Assembly: GCA_015485015.1 (NCBI GenBank)
Contig: WFUK01000317.1
Span: 1-9,811 of the forward strand
Source: Paracoccaceae bacterium
GTDB taxonomy: Bacteria; Pseudomonadota; Alphaproteobacteria; Rhodobacterales; Rhodobacteraceae
Direction of reading: 5' to 3'
DNA: 9,811 nt
The position numbers and the translations under genes are program-made. Below, one piece after another: positions 1-7,005 of the stretch. Position 1 is the stretch's first letter, and each line of letters begins with the position of its first letter. The notes under the pieces are model-generated. The model ran no database searches. It was not told the DNA's origin and was given only the letters and a program-made list of their open reading frames with translations.

Positions 1-1701
1 ATTCATATCACCGGCCAGCGCATAGGCGACCACAAGCGGCGGCGAGGCCAGATAGTTGGCCCGCACATCGGGGGAAATGCGGCCTTCAAAATTGCGGTTG
101 CCCGAAAGCACCGAGGTCGCCACCAGATCACCCTCGGCAATCGCCTCGGACAGCTCTTTTTGGATCGGGCCGGAATTGCCGATACATGTCGTGCAGCCAT
201 AGCCGACCAGATTAAAGCCAATTTTATCAAGGTCTTCTTGCAAGCCGGCAGCCTCAAGATAGGCCGAAACCACCTGCGAACCGGGCGCGAGCGAAGTTTT
301 AACCCATGGTTTGCGGTTCAGCCCCAGCGCGGCCGCCTTGCGGGCTACAAGCCCCGCGCCGATCATCACATAAGGGTTGGAAGTGTTGGTGCAGCTCGTG
401 ATCGAAGCGATCACCACCTTGCCCGAAGACAGGGAATAATCCTCGCCCTTTACCGGAACCTGCTTATTCAGCGGCCGCTTGAAGGTGTTTTCCATTTGCC
501 ACTTAAAGGCCTCCACCGAGCCATCCAGCGCGATGTAATCTTGCGGGCGTTTGGGACCAGATATCGCTGGCACGATGGTTCCCATATCAAGGCTCAAAGT
601 GTCGGTGTAAATCGGCGCATAATCCGCGCCGCGCCAAAAGCCGTTGGCCTTGGCATAGGCCTCAACCAGTGCAATCCGGTCCTCGTCACGGCCCGAAACG
701 CGCAGGTAGCGCAGGGTTTCATTGTCAATCGGGAAGAAGCCGCAGGTGGCGCCATATTCCGGTGCCATATTGGCAATGGTCGCGCGGTCGGCCAGCGGCA
801 GGTTATCCAGCCCCGCGCCGAAGAATTCGACAAATTTACCAACCACACCATGGGCGCGCAGCAGTTCCACCACCTTCAACACAAGATCCGTGCCCGTCGT
901 GCCTTCCATCATTTCGCCGGTCAGTTCAAAGCCGACAACCTCGGGGATCAACATCGAAATCGGCTGGCCAAGCATTGCCGCTTCAGCCTCGATCCCGCCC
1001 ACGCCCCAGCCAAGCACGGCAAGGCCGTTGACCATGGTCGTGTGGCTATCGGTGCCAACCAATGTGTCGGGATACACCACTTCGACGCCGTTTTGATCTT
1101 TATCCGTCCATACGGTTTGCGCCAAGTATTCAAGGTTTACCTGATGACAAATGCCGGTGCCCGGCGGCACCACTTTGAAATTGTCAAATGCCGATTGCCC
1201 CCATTTCAGGAAGGTATAGCGCTCCATATTGCGCTCGTATTCGCGCTCTACATTCATGGCAAACGCGCGCGGGGTGCCGAATTCGTCGATCATCACCGAA
1301 TGGTCAATCACGAGGTCCACCGGCGTAAGCGGATTGATCTTTTCGGGGTCGCCACCAAGGCCGATAATGCCGTCGCGCATCGCGGCGAGATCCACCACCG
1401 CCGGAACGCCGGTGAAATCTTGCATCAGCACGCGCGCCGGGCGATAGGCGATCTCGCGCGGGTTTTTGCCGCCGTTTTTGGCCCATTCGGAAAACGCCTT
1501 GATGTCGTCCAGCGAAACGGTTTTGCCATCTTCAAAGCGCAGCATATTTTCCAGCACCACCTTAAGCGCGGCAGGCAGGCGAGAGAAATCGCCCAGGCCC
1601 GCAGCCTCGGCGGCCTCAATGGAATAATAGGCCACCTTTGTAGCGCCTACGCTGAGTTCGCGGCGGGTTTTTGCGGTGTCGGTTCCGACTTGGATGGTCA
1701 T
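1..1701 (-). CDS. acnA: Aconitate hydratase AcnA, N-terminal 567 residues (C-terminus outside window)
   Basis: Aconitase isomerises citrate to isocitrate through cis-aconitate in the TCA cycle, in the cytoplasm, using a [4Fe-4S] cluster. The minus-strand frame is open without interruption from the ATG at 1701 to the window edge. The three expected cluster cysteines are visible: Cys437 in [11 protein letters not shown], and Cys503 and Cys506 in [13 protein letters not shown]. The TDSHTTM motif (D218-S219-H220) is also present. The spacing matches the AcnA/IRP1 branch rather than AcnB. That family is about 890-930 residues long, so roughly the last third, including the swivel domain, is missing only because the window ends. 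The start is set by GGAGG at 1709-1713, seven bases upstream of the ATG. A single 133-bp gap separates it from the upstream dehydrogenase gene on the same strand, so it probably has its own promoter. Identification is very secure. Confidence 0.97.
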   Translation of the reverse strand, partial: MTIQVGTDTAKTRRELSVGATKVAYYSIEAAEAAGLGDFSRLPAALKVVLENMLRFEDGKTVSLDDIKAFSEWAKNGGKNPREIAYRPARVLMQDFTGVPAVVDLAAMRDGIIGLGGDPEKINPLTPVDLVIDHSVMIDEFGTPRAFAMNVEREYERNMERYTFLKWGQSAFDNFKVVPPGTGICHQVNLEYLAQTVWTDKDQNGVEVVYPDTLVGTDSHTTMVNGLAVLGWGVGGIEAEAAMLGQPISMLIPEVVGFELTGEMMEGTTGTDLVLKVVELLRAHGVVGKFVEFFGAGLDNLPLADRATIANMAPEYGATCGFFPIDNETLRYLRVSGRDEDRIALVEAYAKANGFWRGADYAPIYTDTLSLDMGTIVPAISGPKRPQDYIALDGSVEAFKWQMENTFKRPLNKQVPVKGEDYSLSSGKVVIASITSCTNTSNPYVMIGAGLVARKAAALGLNRKPWVKTSLAPGSQVVSAYLEAAGLQEDLDKIGFNLVGYGCTTCIGNSGPIQKELSEAIAEGDLVATSVLSGNRNFEGRISPDVRANYLASPPLVVAYALAGDMN

Positions 1702-1834
1702 TTGGTGGCCTCCGGAGGTAAGGAATTGATTATTTCAGCCGATATGCCCCGAATCCATTTGAATTTCAATGAGGCACTATGACTTTGTGTGCAATCGTAT
1801 ACCGAACCCTGTGCCGCCCGTCAAGCGCCGAGCT
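1702..1834. other. Intergenic region holding the presumed acnA promoter
   Basis: These 133 bp separate the stop of the oxidoreductase gene from the acnA start. On the minus strand a TTGCAC hexamer (about 1787-1792) could be a -35 box, but the matching -10 is poor. An 11-bp perfect palindrome, TTGAA-T-TTCAA, lies at 1759-1769, about 60 bases upstream of acnA. I see no terminator hairpin for the upstream gene and no additional small gene. Confidence 0.4.
1709..1713 (-). promoter_or_regulatory. Ribosome binding site of acnA
   Basis: GGAGG on the minus strand lies seven bases before the ATG at 1701 and fixes the start, which gives the usual short aconitase N-terminus MTIQVGT. Confidence 0.8.
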
Positions 1835-2803
1835 TTACCCCATACGCAGCACAACGCTGCCAACCTTATGGCCACTATCCACCAAGCGGTGCGCCGCCCT
1901 CACATCTTGCAGGGCAAACACTTTACCGATAATCGGCTTTATGGCCCCGCTCGTGGCCAGCGTCGCCAGCAGAGCCAGATCTTCGGCCGTGCCCATTGCC
2001 ATCCCGGCAATTGCGCGTTTCCCGTGACGCTTTGCGCGCAGCGGCGCAAGGAGCATCTCTCTCAGCCCCGCCAGCACCAGCAATAGCCGCCCGCCATCGC
2101 GCAAGGCCGGTTGGCTGCGCACCCAACCCGCATTGCCCACGGTGTCTATGATCACATCAAACGGCCCGTGATCCACAAAATCCTCGATCGCGTAATCGAT
2201 GGTGGTAGCCCCAAGCCCTCGCACCAAATCAGCATTGGCCCCGCTGCATACCCCCAGCACCTCGGCCCCGAAATGCCGCGCTAGCTGCACCATCGCCACC
2301 CCGACCTCACCAGAAGCCCCATTCACCAGCACCCGCTCACCGGGTTGAATTTTACCTTTATCGCGCAAAAAAACCAGGGCAACGGTGCCGCCAAATACCA
2401 GCGCTGCAGCCTCTTCAAAGCCGAGGTCATCGGGCATGTTTGCGAGGGCCGCATCTGCCTTGAGCAGCTTAAATTCCGCGTGCGCGCCCATTTTGATGCC
2501 ACAATCGCCAAACACGCGATCCCCCCGCTGAAAGCGCGTCACATTTGCGCCAACATCTGCTATTTCACCTGCAAAGGCGGTGCCAAGCACTTTCTGGCGC
2601 GGCCCGAAAAAACCAAAGGCAGGTCGCCCAAAGGCGCCAAACCCGCGCGGCATGCTCAGGCTGCGCGCCCGCCAGTCTGCTGAGGAAACCGTGGTGGCCC
2701 GCACACGGACCAGCACCTCATCCGGCCCGGGCCGGGGGGAGGGGATATCCTCAACCTGCACCACTCCGGGCGGGCCGTATTTGTGATAAACAGCGGTTTT
2801 CAT
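1835..2803 (-). CDS. Zinc-less MDR-family NAD(P)H oxidoreductase (quinone oxidoreductase-like)
   Basis: This 322-residue protein belongs to the medium-chain dehydrogenase/reductase superfamily. The N-terminal catalytic GroES-like domain covers about residues 1-130, with the typical opening KTAVYHKYGPPGVVQVEDIP and the GTAFAGEIADVG segment (74-85). The Rossmann domain follows, with the nucleotide-binding motif NGASGEVG at 161-168. The cysteine/histidine sets that bind catalytic and structural zinc in alcohol dehydrogenases are absent, so it resembles quinone oxidoreductases (Qor) and related NAD(P)-dependent reductases. It probably reduces quinones, enones or similar small carbonyl compounds in the cytoplasm; the true substrate cannot be read from sequence. 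AGAGAGG at 2814-2820 lies ten bases before the ATG. The gene has the same direction as acnA but is separated from both neighbours by more than 130 bp, so it is likely a single-gene unit. Its length is normal for the family. Confidence 0.9.
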   Translation of the reverse strand: MKTAVYHKYGPPGVVQVEDIPSPRPGPDEVLVRVRATTVSSADWRARSLSMPRGFGAFGRPAFGFFGPRQKVLGTAFAGEIADVGANVTRFQRGDRVFGDCGIKMGAHAEFKLLKADAALANMPDDLGFEEAAALVFGGTVALVFLRDKGKIQPGERVLVNGASGEVGVAMVQLARHFGAEVLGVCSGANADLVRGLGATTIDYAIEDFVDHGPFDVIIDTVGNAGWVRSQPALRDGGRLLLVLAGLREMLLAPLRAKRHGKRAIAGMAMGTAEDLALLATLATSGAIKPIIGKVFALQDVRAAHRLVDSGHKVGSVVLRMG

Positions 2804-2973
2804 ATCGGTGCGGCCTCTCTGGAATAATGGTTGAGGCTGGGCGCATCTACGCTCCGCTTACTGCGGGTATTTTCGGGATCAGTTGCTATTTGCGTAATCA
2901 CATTAGGCCTCTTTTGAATGCTGTTTTTTGGACGATGCCCTTGATCGCCACGGGGCGCAAGGGCATCGCGAGA
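2804..2973. other. Intergenic region: hairpin and presumed promoter of the oxidoreductase gene
   Basis: These 170 bp lie between the DUF2306 gene stop and the oxidoreductase start. The left-hand end (2804-2830) is the oxidoreductase leader with its ribosome binding site. The right-hand end holds the hairpin listed separately. I found no convincing -35/-10 pair and no small open frame with a ribosome binding site. Confidence 0.4.
2933..2968 (-). terminator. Strong hairpin just after the DUF2306 gene (terminator-like, no U-tract)
   Basis: CGATGCCCTTG (2933-2943) and CAAGGGCATCG (2958-2968) form a perfect 11-bp stem. The loop can extend it: CGCC (2946-2949) pairs with GGCG (2954-2957), leaving a 2-base bulge and a 4-base loop. 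The hairpin begins five bases past the DUF2306 stop codon (2974-2976), as expected for a 3' end structure. Read on the minus strand, it is followed by a run of A, not T, so it is not a standard intrinsic terminator. It could stabilise the mRNA 3' end or assist Rho-dependent termination. Confidence 0.5.
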
Positions 2974-3636
2974 TTAACGCGTGCCACTGTATATACCTTT
3001 CCGCGCGCGCGGTTGTGTGCGCTTTTTCCGCCGCAATAGCCACTCCACAAATATCACATTTACCAGCAGCCCGATTAGCCGATTAACCTCTGCCATCCAC
3101 GCAGGGAATTCCCCAAATGCCAGATATACCGGAATGGCAACAAAAGCGGTGGTGGATCCACCATAAACAATAGCAACGCCCCGCATAACCCACGCCCTAT
3201 GCTGCGGGATTTTCCGGTTTTTCACCGCCCAGAGCGCCATCGAAAACGCAAATATCGTGCCGATGCCGGAGATCGTGAGCGTGGCGCTGTGCAGCCAGCC
3301 CGCAATAAACGGATTGAAGATGATCATCCAAAAGGATGACAAACTAAGCCCCAACGCCGCCAGCAGGGTCATCCGTCCTGAAATCTTGTGTAAGCGCGGC
3401 TTGTTTTGCCGCATCCACGTGGAAAACTGCAGCGGCACGGCTAACCAAAAAACCACACCCGCCACCGCGTGCAGGCCAATCGAAAAGGGGCGTGCATTGT
3501 AGATAGGCCGCAAGGAATCATGCGGCTCGCCCTGAATGAGCAGGCTTACTATAAACCCGGCAGGCAATGCGAGCAGCGCGCCCAAGAGCAGCAATCCGGT
3601 CACTATAATCCAGTTGGTTTTCGATAATTTAGACAT
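2974..3636 (-). CDS. DUF2306-type integral membrane protein
   Basis: This 220-residue protein has about six predicted membrane segments (roughly residues 9-33, 52-72, 88-108, 116-137, 149-172 and 185-202) and a basic C-terminal tail (RRKKRTQPRARK). Two conserved-looking histidine motifs, LHKISGR (82-88) and QHRAWVMR (145-152), are the pattern I associate with the DUF2306 family. The function of that family is not established; paired intramembrane or loop histidines could suggest metal or haem binding, but this is inference. I chose the ATG at 3636 because AAAGGA (3643-3648) lies six bases upstream. A further in-frame ATG at 3678 would add 14 residues and has no ribosome binding site. It follows the XRE regulator gene by 63 bp on the same strand, so it may be the last gene of that operon. 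Confidence 0.8.
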   Translation of the reverse strand: MSKLSKTNWIIVTGLLLLGALLALPAGFIVSLLIQGEPHDSLRPIYNARPFSIGLHAVAGVVFWLAVPLQFSTWMRQNKPRLHKISGRMTLLAALGLSLSSFWMIIFNPFIAGWLHSATLTISGIGTIFAFSMALWAVKNRKIPQHRAWVMRGVAIVYGGSTTAFVAIPVYLAFGEFPAWMAEVNRLIGLLVNVIFVEWLLRRKKRTQPRARKGIYSGTR

Positions 3637-3648
3637 AAGGTATCCTTT
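3637..3648 (-). promoter_or_regulatory. Ribosome binding site of the DUF2306 gene, within a short inverted repeat
   Basis: AAAGGA at 3643-3648 decides the start at 3636. It lies inside a small inverted repeat (AAGG at 3644-3647 pairing with CCTT at 3637-3640 across a 3-base loop on the minus strand), which could weakly mask the site. The stem is only 4 bp, so this may be chance. Confidence 0.45.
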
Positions 3649-3699
3649 CGTCAAAAGACAAATGTTGAATGTTTTCATGTATATTAAGTGGTATCTTGG

Positions 3700-3915
3700 C
3701 TATGGCGGCGTAAAGCTGAACACTTCTTCCAAGGGCCGCTCGAAAGCCAGCGCGATCATAAAGGCCAGCTCCAGCGAGGGCGCGTATTTCGCCGCCTCGA
3801 TCGCCACAATGGTTTGCCGCGTTACGCCCACCTTTTCCGCCAGCGTTTTTTGTGTCATCTCGCCATGCTCAAAGCGCAAACGGCGGATGATATTATCGAC
3901 CTTGCCTTTGGCCAT
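3700..3915 (-). CDS. Small XRE/Cro-C1-type HTH transcriptional regulator
   Basis: This 71-residue protein is almost entirely one helix-turn-helix domain. The segment from M20 to about 45 (MTQKTLAEKVGVTRQTIVAIE) is a classic XRE-family HTH, with TQKTLAEKVG as the positioning helix and TRQTIVAIE as the recognition helix. The tail, with PSLELAFMIALAFERPLEEVF, matches compact YozG-like regulators that usually sit beside a small membrane protein. It has no ligand domain and no protease site. Its ATG lies one base after the stop of the upstream membrane-protein gene, with a G-rich site (GGGGG) about seven bases before the start, so the two are cotranscribed and probably translationally coupled. It may repress its own operon through the repeats at 4391-4452; that link is inferred from position. 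Confidence 0.9.
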   Translation of the reverse strand: MAKGKVDNIIRRLRFEHGEMTQKTLAEKVGVTRQTIVAIEAAKYAPSLELAFMIALAFERPLEEVFSFTPP

Positions 3916-3916
3916 G

Positions 3917-4366
3917 CTAAAACCCCCGGTGATACAAAAACAGCTTCAGCAATGCCTCGACCCAAGCCGAAAGCGCGCAAAATACCAGCAAAAGGTTAAA
4001 CACCCCAAAGGCCCCAAGCCCCATCGCCAAGGCGATCATCGAGACCACATAGCCCGCGCCAAACACATAGTATGACACGCGCAACCCGCGCAGCTCGATC
4101 AATTTATCACGCTCATCAACCACAAAGCTGGGCTTGGGATCATTTTGCAGGATCGCAAACAGGATATTGGCCAGAATAAGCATCACGATATGCACCACAA
4201 TCCCTCCCGCCATCAAAGCCAGTATCGCCTTGCCCAGCAGCGCCAGTCCGGCCGCACCTTCAAAGCGGCCCTCACCATACATGCCGGAAACCACGGTGTA
4301 ATATACCGCAAATATCACCACCGTACTGGCCAGACCGGCATAGGTATTCTTAACCTCAAAACTCAT
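3917..4366 (-). CDS. Small membrane protein paired with the XRE regulator (DUF2178-like)
   Basis: This 149-residue protein has about four predicted membrane segments (roughly 12-30, 46-74, 97-117 and 118-143). A charged cytosolic-type stretch, VDERDKLIELRG (83-94), lies between the second and third segments. The DERDxxIE motif before a membrane segment is typical of small DUF2178-like membrane proteins encoded next to YozG-like XRE regulators. The assignment is from pattern memory and the function of that group is unknown. The start at 4366 is well supported by AAGGAG (4374-4379), seven bases upstream. It is the first gene of the minus-strand operon and ends one base before the regulator starts. 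It might modulate the regulator at the membrane or sense envelope state; nothing in the sequence proves this. Confidence 0.75.
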   Translation of the reverse strand: MSFEVKNTYAGLASTVVIFAVYYTVVSGMYGEGRFEGAAGLALLGKAILALMAGGIVVHIVMLILANILFAILQNDPKPSFVVDERDKLIELRGLRVSYYVFGAGYVVSMIALAMGLGAFGVFNLLLVFCALSAWVEALLKLFLYHRGF

Positions 4367-4390
4367 CGAATCGCTCCTTCATTCCGAATC

Positions 4391-4410
4391 GTGTATAACA
4401 TCTTTTACAT
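4391..4410. repeat. Operator-like repeat, copy 1
   Basis: This 20-bp sequence (GTGTATAACATCTTTTACAT) matches copy 2 at 16 of 20 positions. It overlaps the putative TATACA -10 box of the minus-strand operon, the position expected for a repressor site. Confidence 0.5.
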
Positions 4411-4432
4411 TGAGTAAGCCAAAGCCAACCTT

Positions 4433-4452
4433 GTGTCAAATATGTTTTACAT
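4433..4452. repeat. Operator-like repeat, copy 2
   Basis: This copy (GTGTCAAATATGTTTTACAT) starts exactly 42 bp after copy 1, about four helical turns. It contains the near-dyad ATGT-TTT-ACAT (4442-4452) and is flanked by TGTCA (4434-4438) and TGACA (4452-4456), an inverted pair. It includes the minus-strand TTGACA. Confidence 0.5.
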
Positions 4453-4506
4453 GACAATTACCATTCGCCCTTCCCCCGCTTGCGCCAATAGGCTAAGCCT
4501 CCCCCT

Positions 4507-5160
4507 ATGAGCCTTAGCGTCAAAAATCTGTCTTGCCAGCGTGGCGGGCGCACTATTTTCAGCGAGCTTTCGCTGGAAATTGCAGCGGGTGAGGCCGTGC
4601 TTTTACGCGGACCAAATGGTGCGGGGAAATCCACTCTGCTGCGGGTTATCGCGGGGCTTATTCCGGCGCAGGCGGGCGAGATCAGCCTGAATGGCACCGA
4701 TTTTGCCGAGCGCGATGATTTTCAGGGGCAGATCACCTATGCGGGGCATCTGGATGCGATCAAACCCCAGCTATCTGTGCGGGAGAATTTGCAATTCTGG
4801 GCCCAGCTTTTCGAATCCGGAAACCTTGATCAAACCATGCAGGATTTCCGGCTCGACGAGATCGCAGATCGCCCTGCCCATGCCTGCTCGGCCGGGCAAA
4901 AGCGCCGCCTCGGCTTGGCCAGAATCGCCGTTACCAGCCGCCCGCTTTGGCTGCTGGACGAGCCGACGGTTTCGCTGGATACCGAAACCACAGCCCGCTT
5001 TGCCGCCACAATTGATGCCCATTGCGCAGCGGGCGGCATCGCCTTTATCGCCACCCATATTGACCTCGGCCTCAAGGCTCCACGCAGCTTTGAAATGCAG
5101 GCCCATGTGCCGCAAAAAGACGCGCCCGAGCATGATCCGTTTCTCAAGGGGGAGTGGTAA
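4507..5160 (+). CDS. ccmA: Cytochrome c maturation ABC transporter ATP-binding protein CcmA
   Basis: CcmA is the ATPase of the CcmABCD complex. ATP hydrolysis drives release of haem-loaded CcmE from CcmCD during System I cytochrome c biogenesis, on the cytoplasmic face of the inner membrane. All ABC motifs are present in the 217 residues: Walker A GPNGAGKST (35-43), signature CSAGQ (127-131), Walker B LLDEPT (149-154) and the switch histidine H184 (ATHID). The NLSCQRGGRTIF start and the SAGQKRRLGLAR signature are typical of CcmA. Length is slightly above the family norm because of a C-terminal tail of about 30 residues after the switch histidine. No Shine-Dalgarno sequence precedes the ATG; the leader is pyrimidine-rich, so the start rests on homology. 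It overlaps ccmB at TAATG. Confidence 0.95.
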   Translation: MSLSVKNLSCQRGGRTIFSELSLEIAAGEAVLLRGPNGAGKSTLLRVIAGLIPAQAGEISLNGTDFAERDDFQGQITYAGHLDAIKPQLSVRENLQFWAQLFESGNLDQTMQDFRLDEIADRPAHACSAGQKRRLGLARIAVTSRPLWLLDEPTVSLDTETTARFAATIDAHCAAGGIAFIATHIDLGLKAPRSFEMQAHVPQKDAPEHDPFLKGEW

Positions 5161-5816
5161 TGCGGGCGCTTTTAATTCGCGAAATGCGCCTTGCCTTGCG
5201 CTCGGGCGGCGGCGCGGGGCTGGGGCTGGCGTTTTTCCTGATCGTGGTTATGCTGGTGCCATTTGGCGTCGGGCCGGACCAAGCCATATTGGGAAAAATC
5301 GCCCCCGGCATTTTGTGGATCGGGGCGCTTCTGGCCAGCCTGCTTTCGCTCGACCGCCTGTTTCAAACCGATAGCGAAGACGGCACGCTGGATATTTTAG
5401 CCCTCTCCCCGATGCCGCTGGAGCAGCTCGTAGCGGTTAAGGCTGTTGCCCATTGGCTGACCACCGGCCTGCCGCTGGTGATCATGGCGCCGATCCTCGG
5501 ACTGACGCTAAATCTACCGGAAAGTGCTTATTTCTGGCTGGTTGCCAGCTTGGCAGCCGGCACGCCGGCGCTGTCTTTTATCGGTGCGGCGGGGGCGGCG
5601 ATCACGGTCGGGGTCAAGCGCGGCGGGCTTTTGTTATCGTTACTTGTATTGCCGCTTTATATCCCGACCCTGATTTTCGGGGCCAAAGCCACCAGCCTCG
5701 CAGCAGATGGGCTAGACCCGACCCCCGCCTTCCTGATGATGGCGGGGTTAACGCTGTTTACCCTCGCGCTCACCCCTTTTGCGGCGGCCAAAGCCCTGCG
5801 CTCACATCTAAGCTAG
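5160..5816 (+). CDS. ccmB: Haem exporter / cytochrome c maturation membrane protein CcmB
   Basis: CcmB is the membrane partner of CcmA in the CcmABCD complex. This 218-residue protein has about six membrane segments (roughly 20-40, 47-65, 98-118, 126-148, 156-178 and 188-210). Family features include the N-terminal RALLIREMRLALRSGGG amphipathic start and the LDRLFQTDSEDGTLDILALSP loop (64-84). The length is the usual one for CcmB. The ATG at 5160 overlaps the ccmA stop codon (TAATG), with AAGGGGGAG (5146-5154) five bases upstream, so translation is coupled. An in-frame GTG at 5154 would add two residues but falls within the ribosome binding site. The gene ends 11 bp from the oppositely oriented DUF1501 gene, so no ccmC, ccmD or ccmG follows here. 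Confidence 0.95.
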   Translation: MRALLIREMRLALRSGGGAGLGLAFFLIVVMLVPFGVGPDQAILGKIAPGILWIGALLASLLSLDRLFQTDSEDGTLDILALSPMPLEQLVAVKAVAHWLTTGLPLVIMAPILGLTLNLPESAYFWLVASLAAGTPALSFIGAAGAAITVGVKRGGLLLSLLVLPLYIPTLIFGAKATSLAADGLDPTPAFLMMAGLTLFTLALTPFAAAKALRSHLS

Positions 5817-5827
5817 AGCGGCCAAAC

Positions 5828-7000
5828 TCAAGCGATAATCCCCACGTTATCCCCCATATCCAACCCGGGAAATACGGTTGAACCGAGCGCGCTGGCTTCC
5901 ATGCCAAACAGATCCCGCAGCGCCCAGCCCAGATAGCGGCGCACATCACTGGTTGGCTCCAGATCCCGATTTTGGTATAGATCCAGCTCGCCCAGCCCCG
6001 GCCATTGGCCAAAAACCTGCCCGCCATTGATCGCACCACCGGCCATCACCATCGCGCCACCCGTGCCGTGATCCGTGCCGCTCGTGCCATTTTCCGCCAC
6101 GGTGCGGCCAAATTCGGTGATCGCCAAAACGGTCGTGCGTTGCCAATTGGACCCAAGCCCTGCTTTCAGAGCGAGAATCGCTTCGCCCAGCTCGCCCAGC
6201 GCCCTATTCAAGGTACCGCGCTGGTTATTGTGCGAATCCCAACCATTGATCGAAAAACTCGCGATGCGGGTTTCTTCGTTCAGCCGCTCGGCGGCAAATT
6301 TCGCCAGCACCTTGGCGCTGCCTCTGCGGCCACCCGTCTCCATCATGTCGGTCTTGGCCGAAATTTCGAGCGCCATCAGCGCCGAGGTTTCAAACAGCGG
6401 ATCAGCCGCATAGATCCGCTTCAGCAATTCCCGCGTTTGGGGCGACAATGTCAAATCCACCCCCGGGCTCCATGCGGAATAGTCGTTTTCACCGTCCAGC
6501 AGCAGCATCCGCGAAGGGCCAACCGAATAGGCGGTCTCTGTTTGCGCATCCGGCAAAAGCGAAAGCGCGCGGTTCAGCCAGCCGGTTTTGCCCGCTGTTG
6601 TCTCTCCCGAGCGGCTATTGCTGCCGGTTTCAAGCAGATCTTGCCCGTCAAAATGGCTGCGCTTGTCGCGATACGGCGTGGAAACCGCCTGCACAAAGGC
6701 CAGCTCTTTCGCCTGCCAAAGCGGCATTAGGGGCGCAAGGGTGGAATTAAGCGCAAAAAAACCGTCAAGATCTTGCGCGCCTTCGTCTTGGCTCAAGGTG
6801 GGGCGATAGCGGGCATAATCCGGCTCGCCATACGGACGCACCACATCCAGCCCATCCATCGCGCCACGCAGGATAATAACCACAAGCCGGTTATCGCCGG
6901 GCGCGGCGGCCAAGGTGAGCGGGGTGAAAAGCGGCGAGGCGGCGGCAGAGCAGCCAAGCAAAGAGGAATTGATCAAAAACTTACGTCTGGAAAGGGTCAT
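5828..7000 (-). CDS. DUF1501 family protein with twin-arginine signal
   Basis: This 390-residue protein is a full-length member of the DUF1501 group, which I recall as related in fold to the alkaline phosphatase/sulfatase superfamily; the substrate is unknown. The N-terminus SRRKFLINSSLLGC (4-17) is a twin-arginine (Tat) motif followed by a hydrophobic stretch and a likely cleavage near AAA-PGD (about residue 33), so the protein should be folded before export to the periplasm. Recognisable blocks are LRGAMDGLD (44-52), RSHFDGQD (114-121), GWDSHNNQ (253-260), EFGRT (296-300) and GTDHGTGG (308-315); the Asp/His residues in these are candidate metal ligands. AGGAGG at 7006-7011 lies five bases upstream and contains the stop codon of the DUF1800 gene, so the pair is cotranslated. 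It converges on ccmB with an 11-bp gap and no visible terminator. Confidence 0.93.
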   Translation of the reverse strand: MTLSRRKFLINSSLLGCSAAASPLFTPLTLAAAPGDNRLVVIILRGAMDGLDVVRPYGEPDYARYRPTLSQDEGAQDLDGFFALNSTLAPLMPLWQAKELAFVQAVSTPYRDKRSHFDGQDLLETGSNSRSGETTAGKTGWLNRALSLLPDAQTETAYSVGPSRMLLLDGENDYSAWSPGVDLTLSPQTRELLKRIYAADPLFETSALMALEISAKTDMMETGGRRGSAKVLAKFAAERLNEETRIASFSINGWDSHNNQRGTLNRALGELGEAILALKAGLGSNWQRTTVLAITEFGRTVAENGTSGTDHGTGGAMVMAGGAINGGQVFGQWPGLGELDLYQNRDLEPTSDVRRYLGWALRDLFGMEASALGSTVFPGLDMGDNVGIIA

Positions 7001-7005
7001 GTTAG

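Larger units (their letters stand above)
4367..4506. promoter_or_regulatory. Divergent control region between the XRE operon and ccmAB
   Basis: These 140 bp are distinctly AT-richer than their surroundings between 4391 and 4460. A TATACA -10-like box for the minus-strand operon lies at 4392-4397. A consensus TTGACA is present on the minus strand at 4434-4439, though without a good -10 at 16-18 bp spacing. Two related 20-bp repeats span this region. The ccmA side (4461-4506) is pyrimidine-rich with no clear promoter boxes and no Shine-Dalgarno sequence. Confidence 0.55.

Noticed and set aside
160..1782. 540-codon open frame on the plus strand antisense to acnA
   Set aside because: It lies fully opposite a clear aconitase reading frame, its product is rich in His/Arg/Ala with no recognisable domain, and it has no ribosome binding site. 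It is a codon-bias shadow.
3637..3678. Upstream start for the DUF2306 protein at 3678
   Set aside because: No Shine-Dalgarno precedes it, while the internal ATG at 3636 has AAAGGA at ideal spacing.
4691..5374. 227-codon plus-strand frame across the ccmA/ccmB junction
   Set aside because: It overlaps both real ccm genes in another frame and its product is Pro/Arg-rich low-complexity sequence typical of shadows.
5817..5827. Shared terminator between the convergent ccmB and DUF1501 genes
   Set aside because: The gap is 11 bp and neither it nor the flanking bases form a convincing stem. The 9-bp repeat GCGGCCAAA (5784-5792 and 5818-5826) is direct, not inverted, and likely chance.
6005..6730. 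241-codon plus-strand open frame opposite the DUF1501 gene
   Set aside because: The product has no recognisable features and the opposite frame is a full DUF1501 protein with a ribosome binding site.
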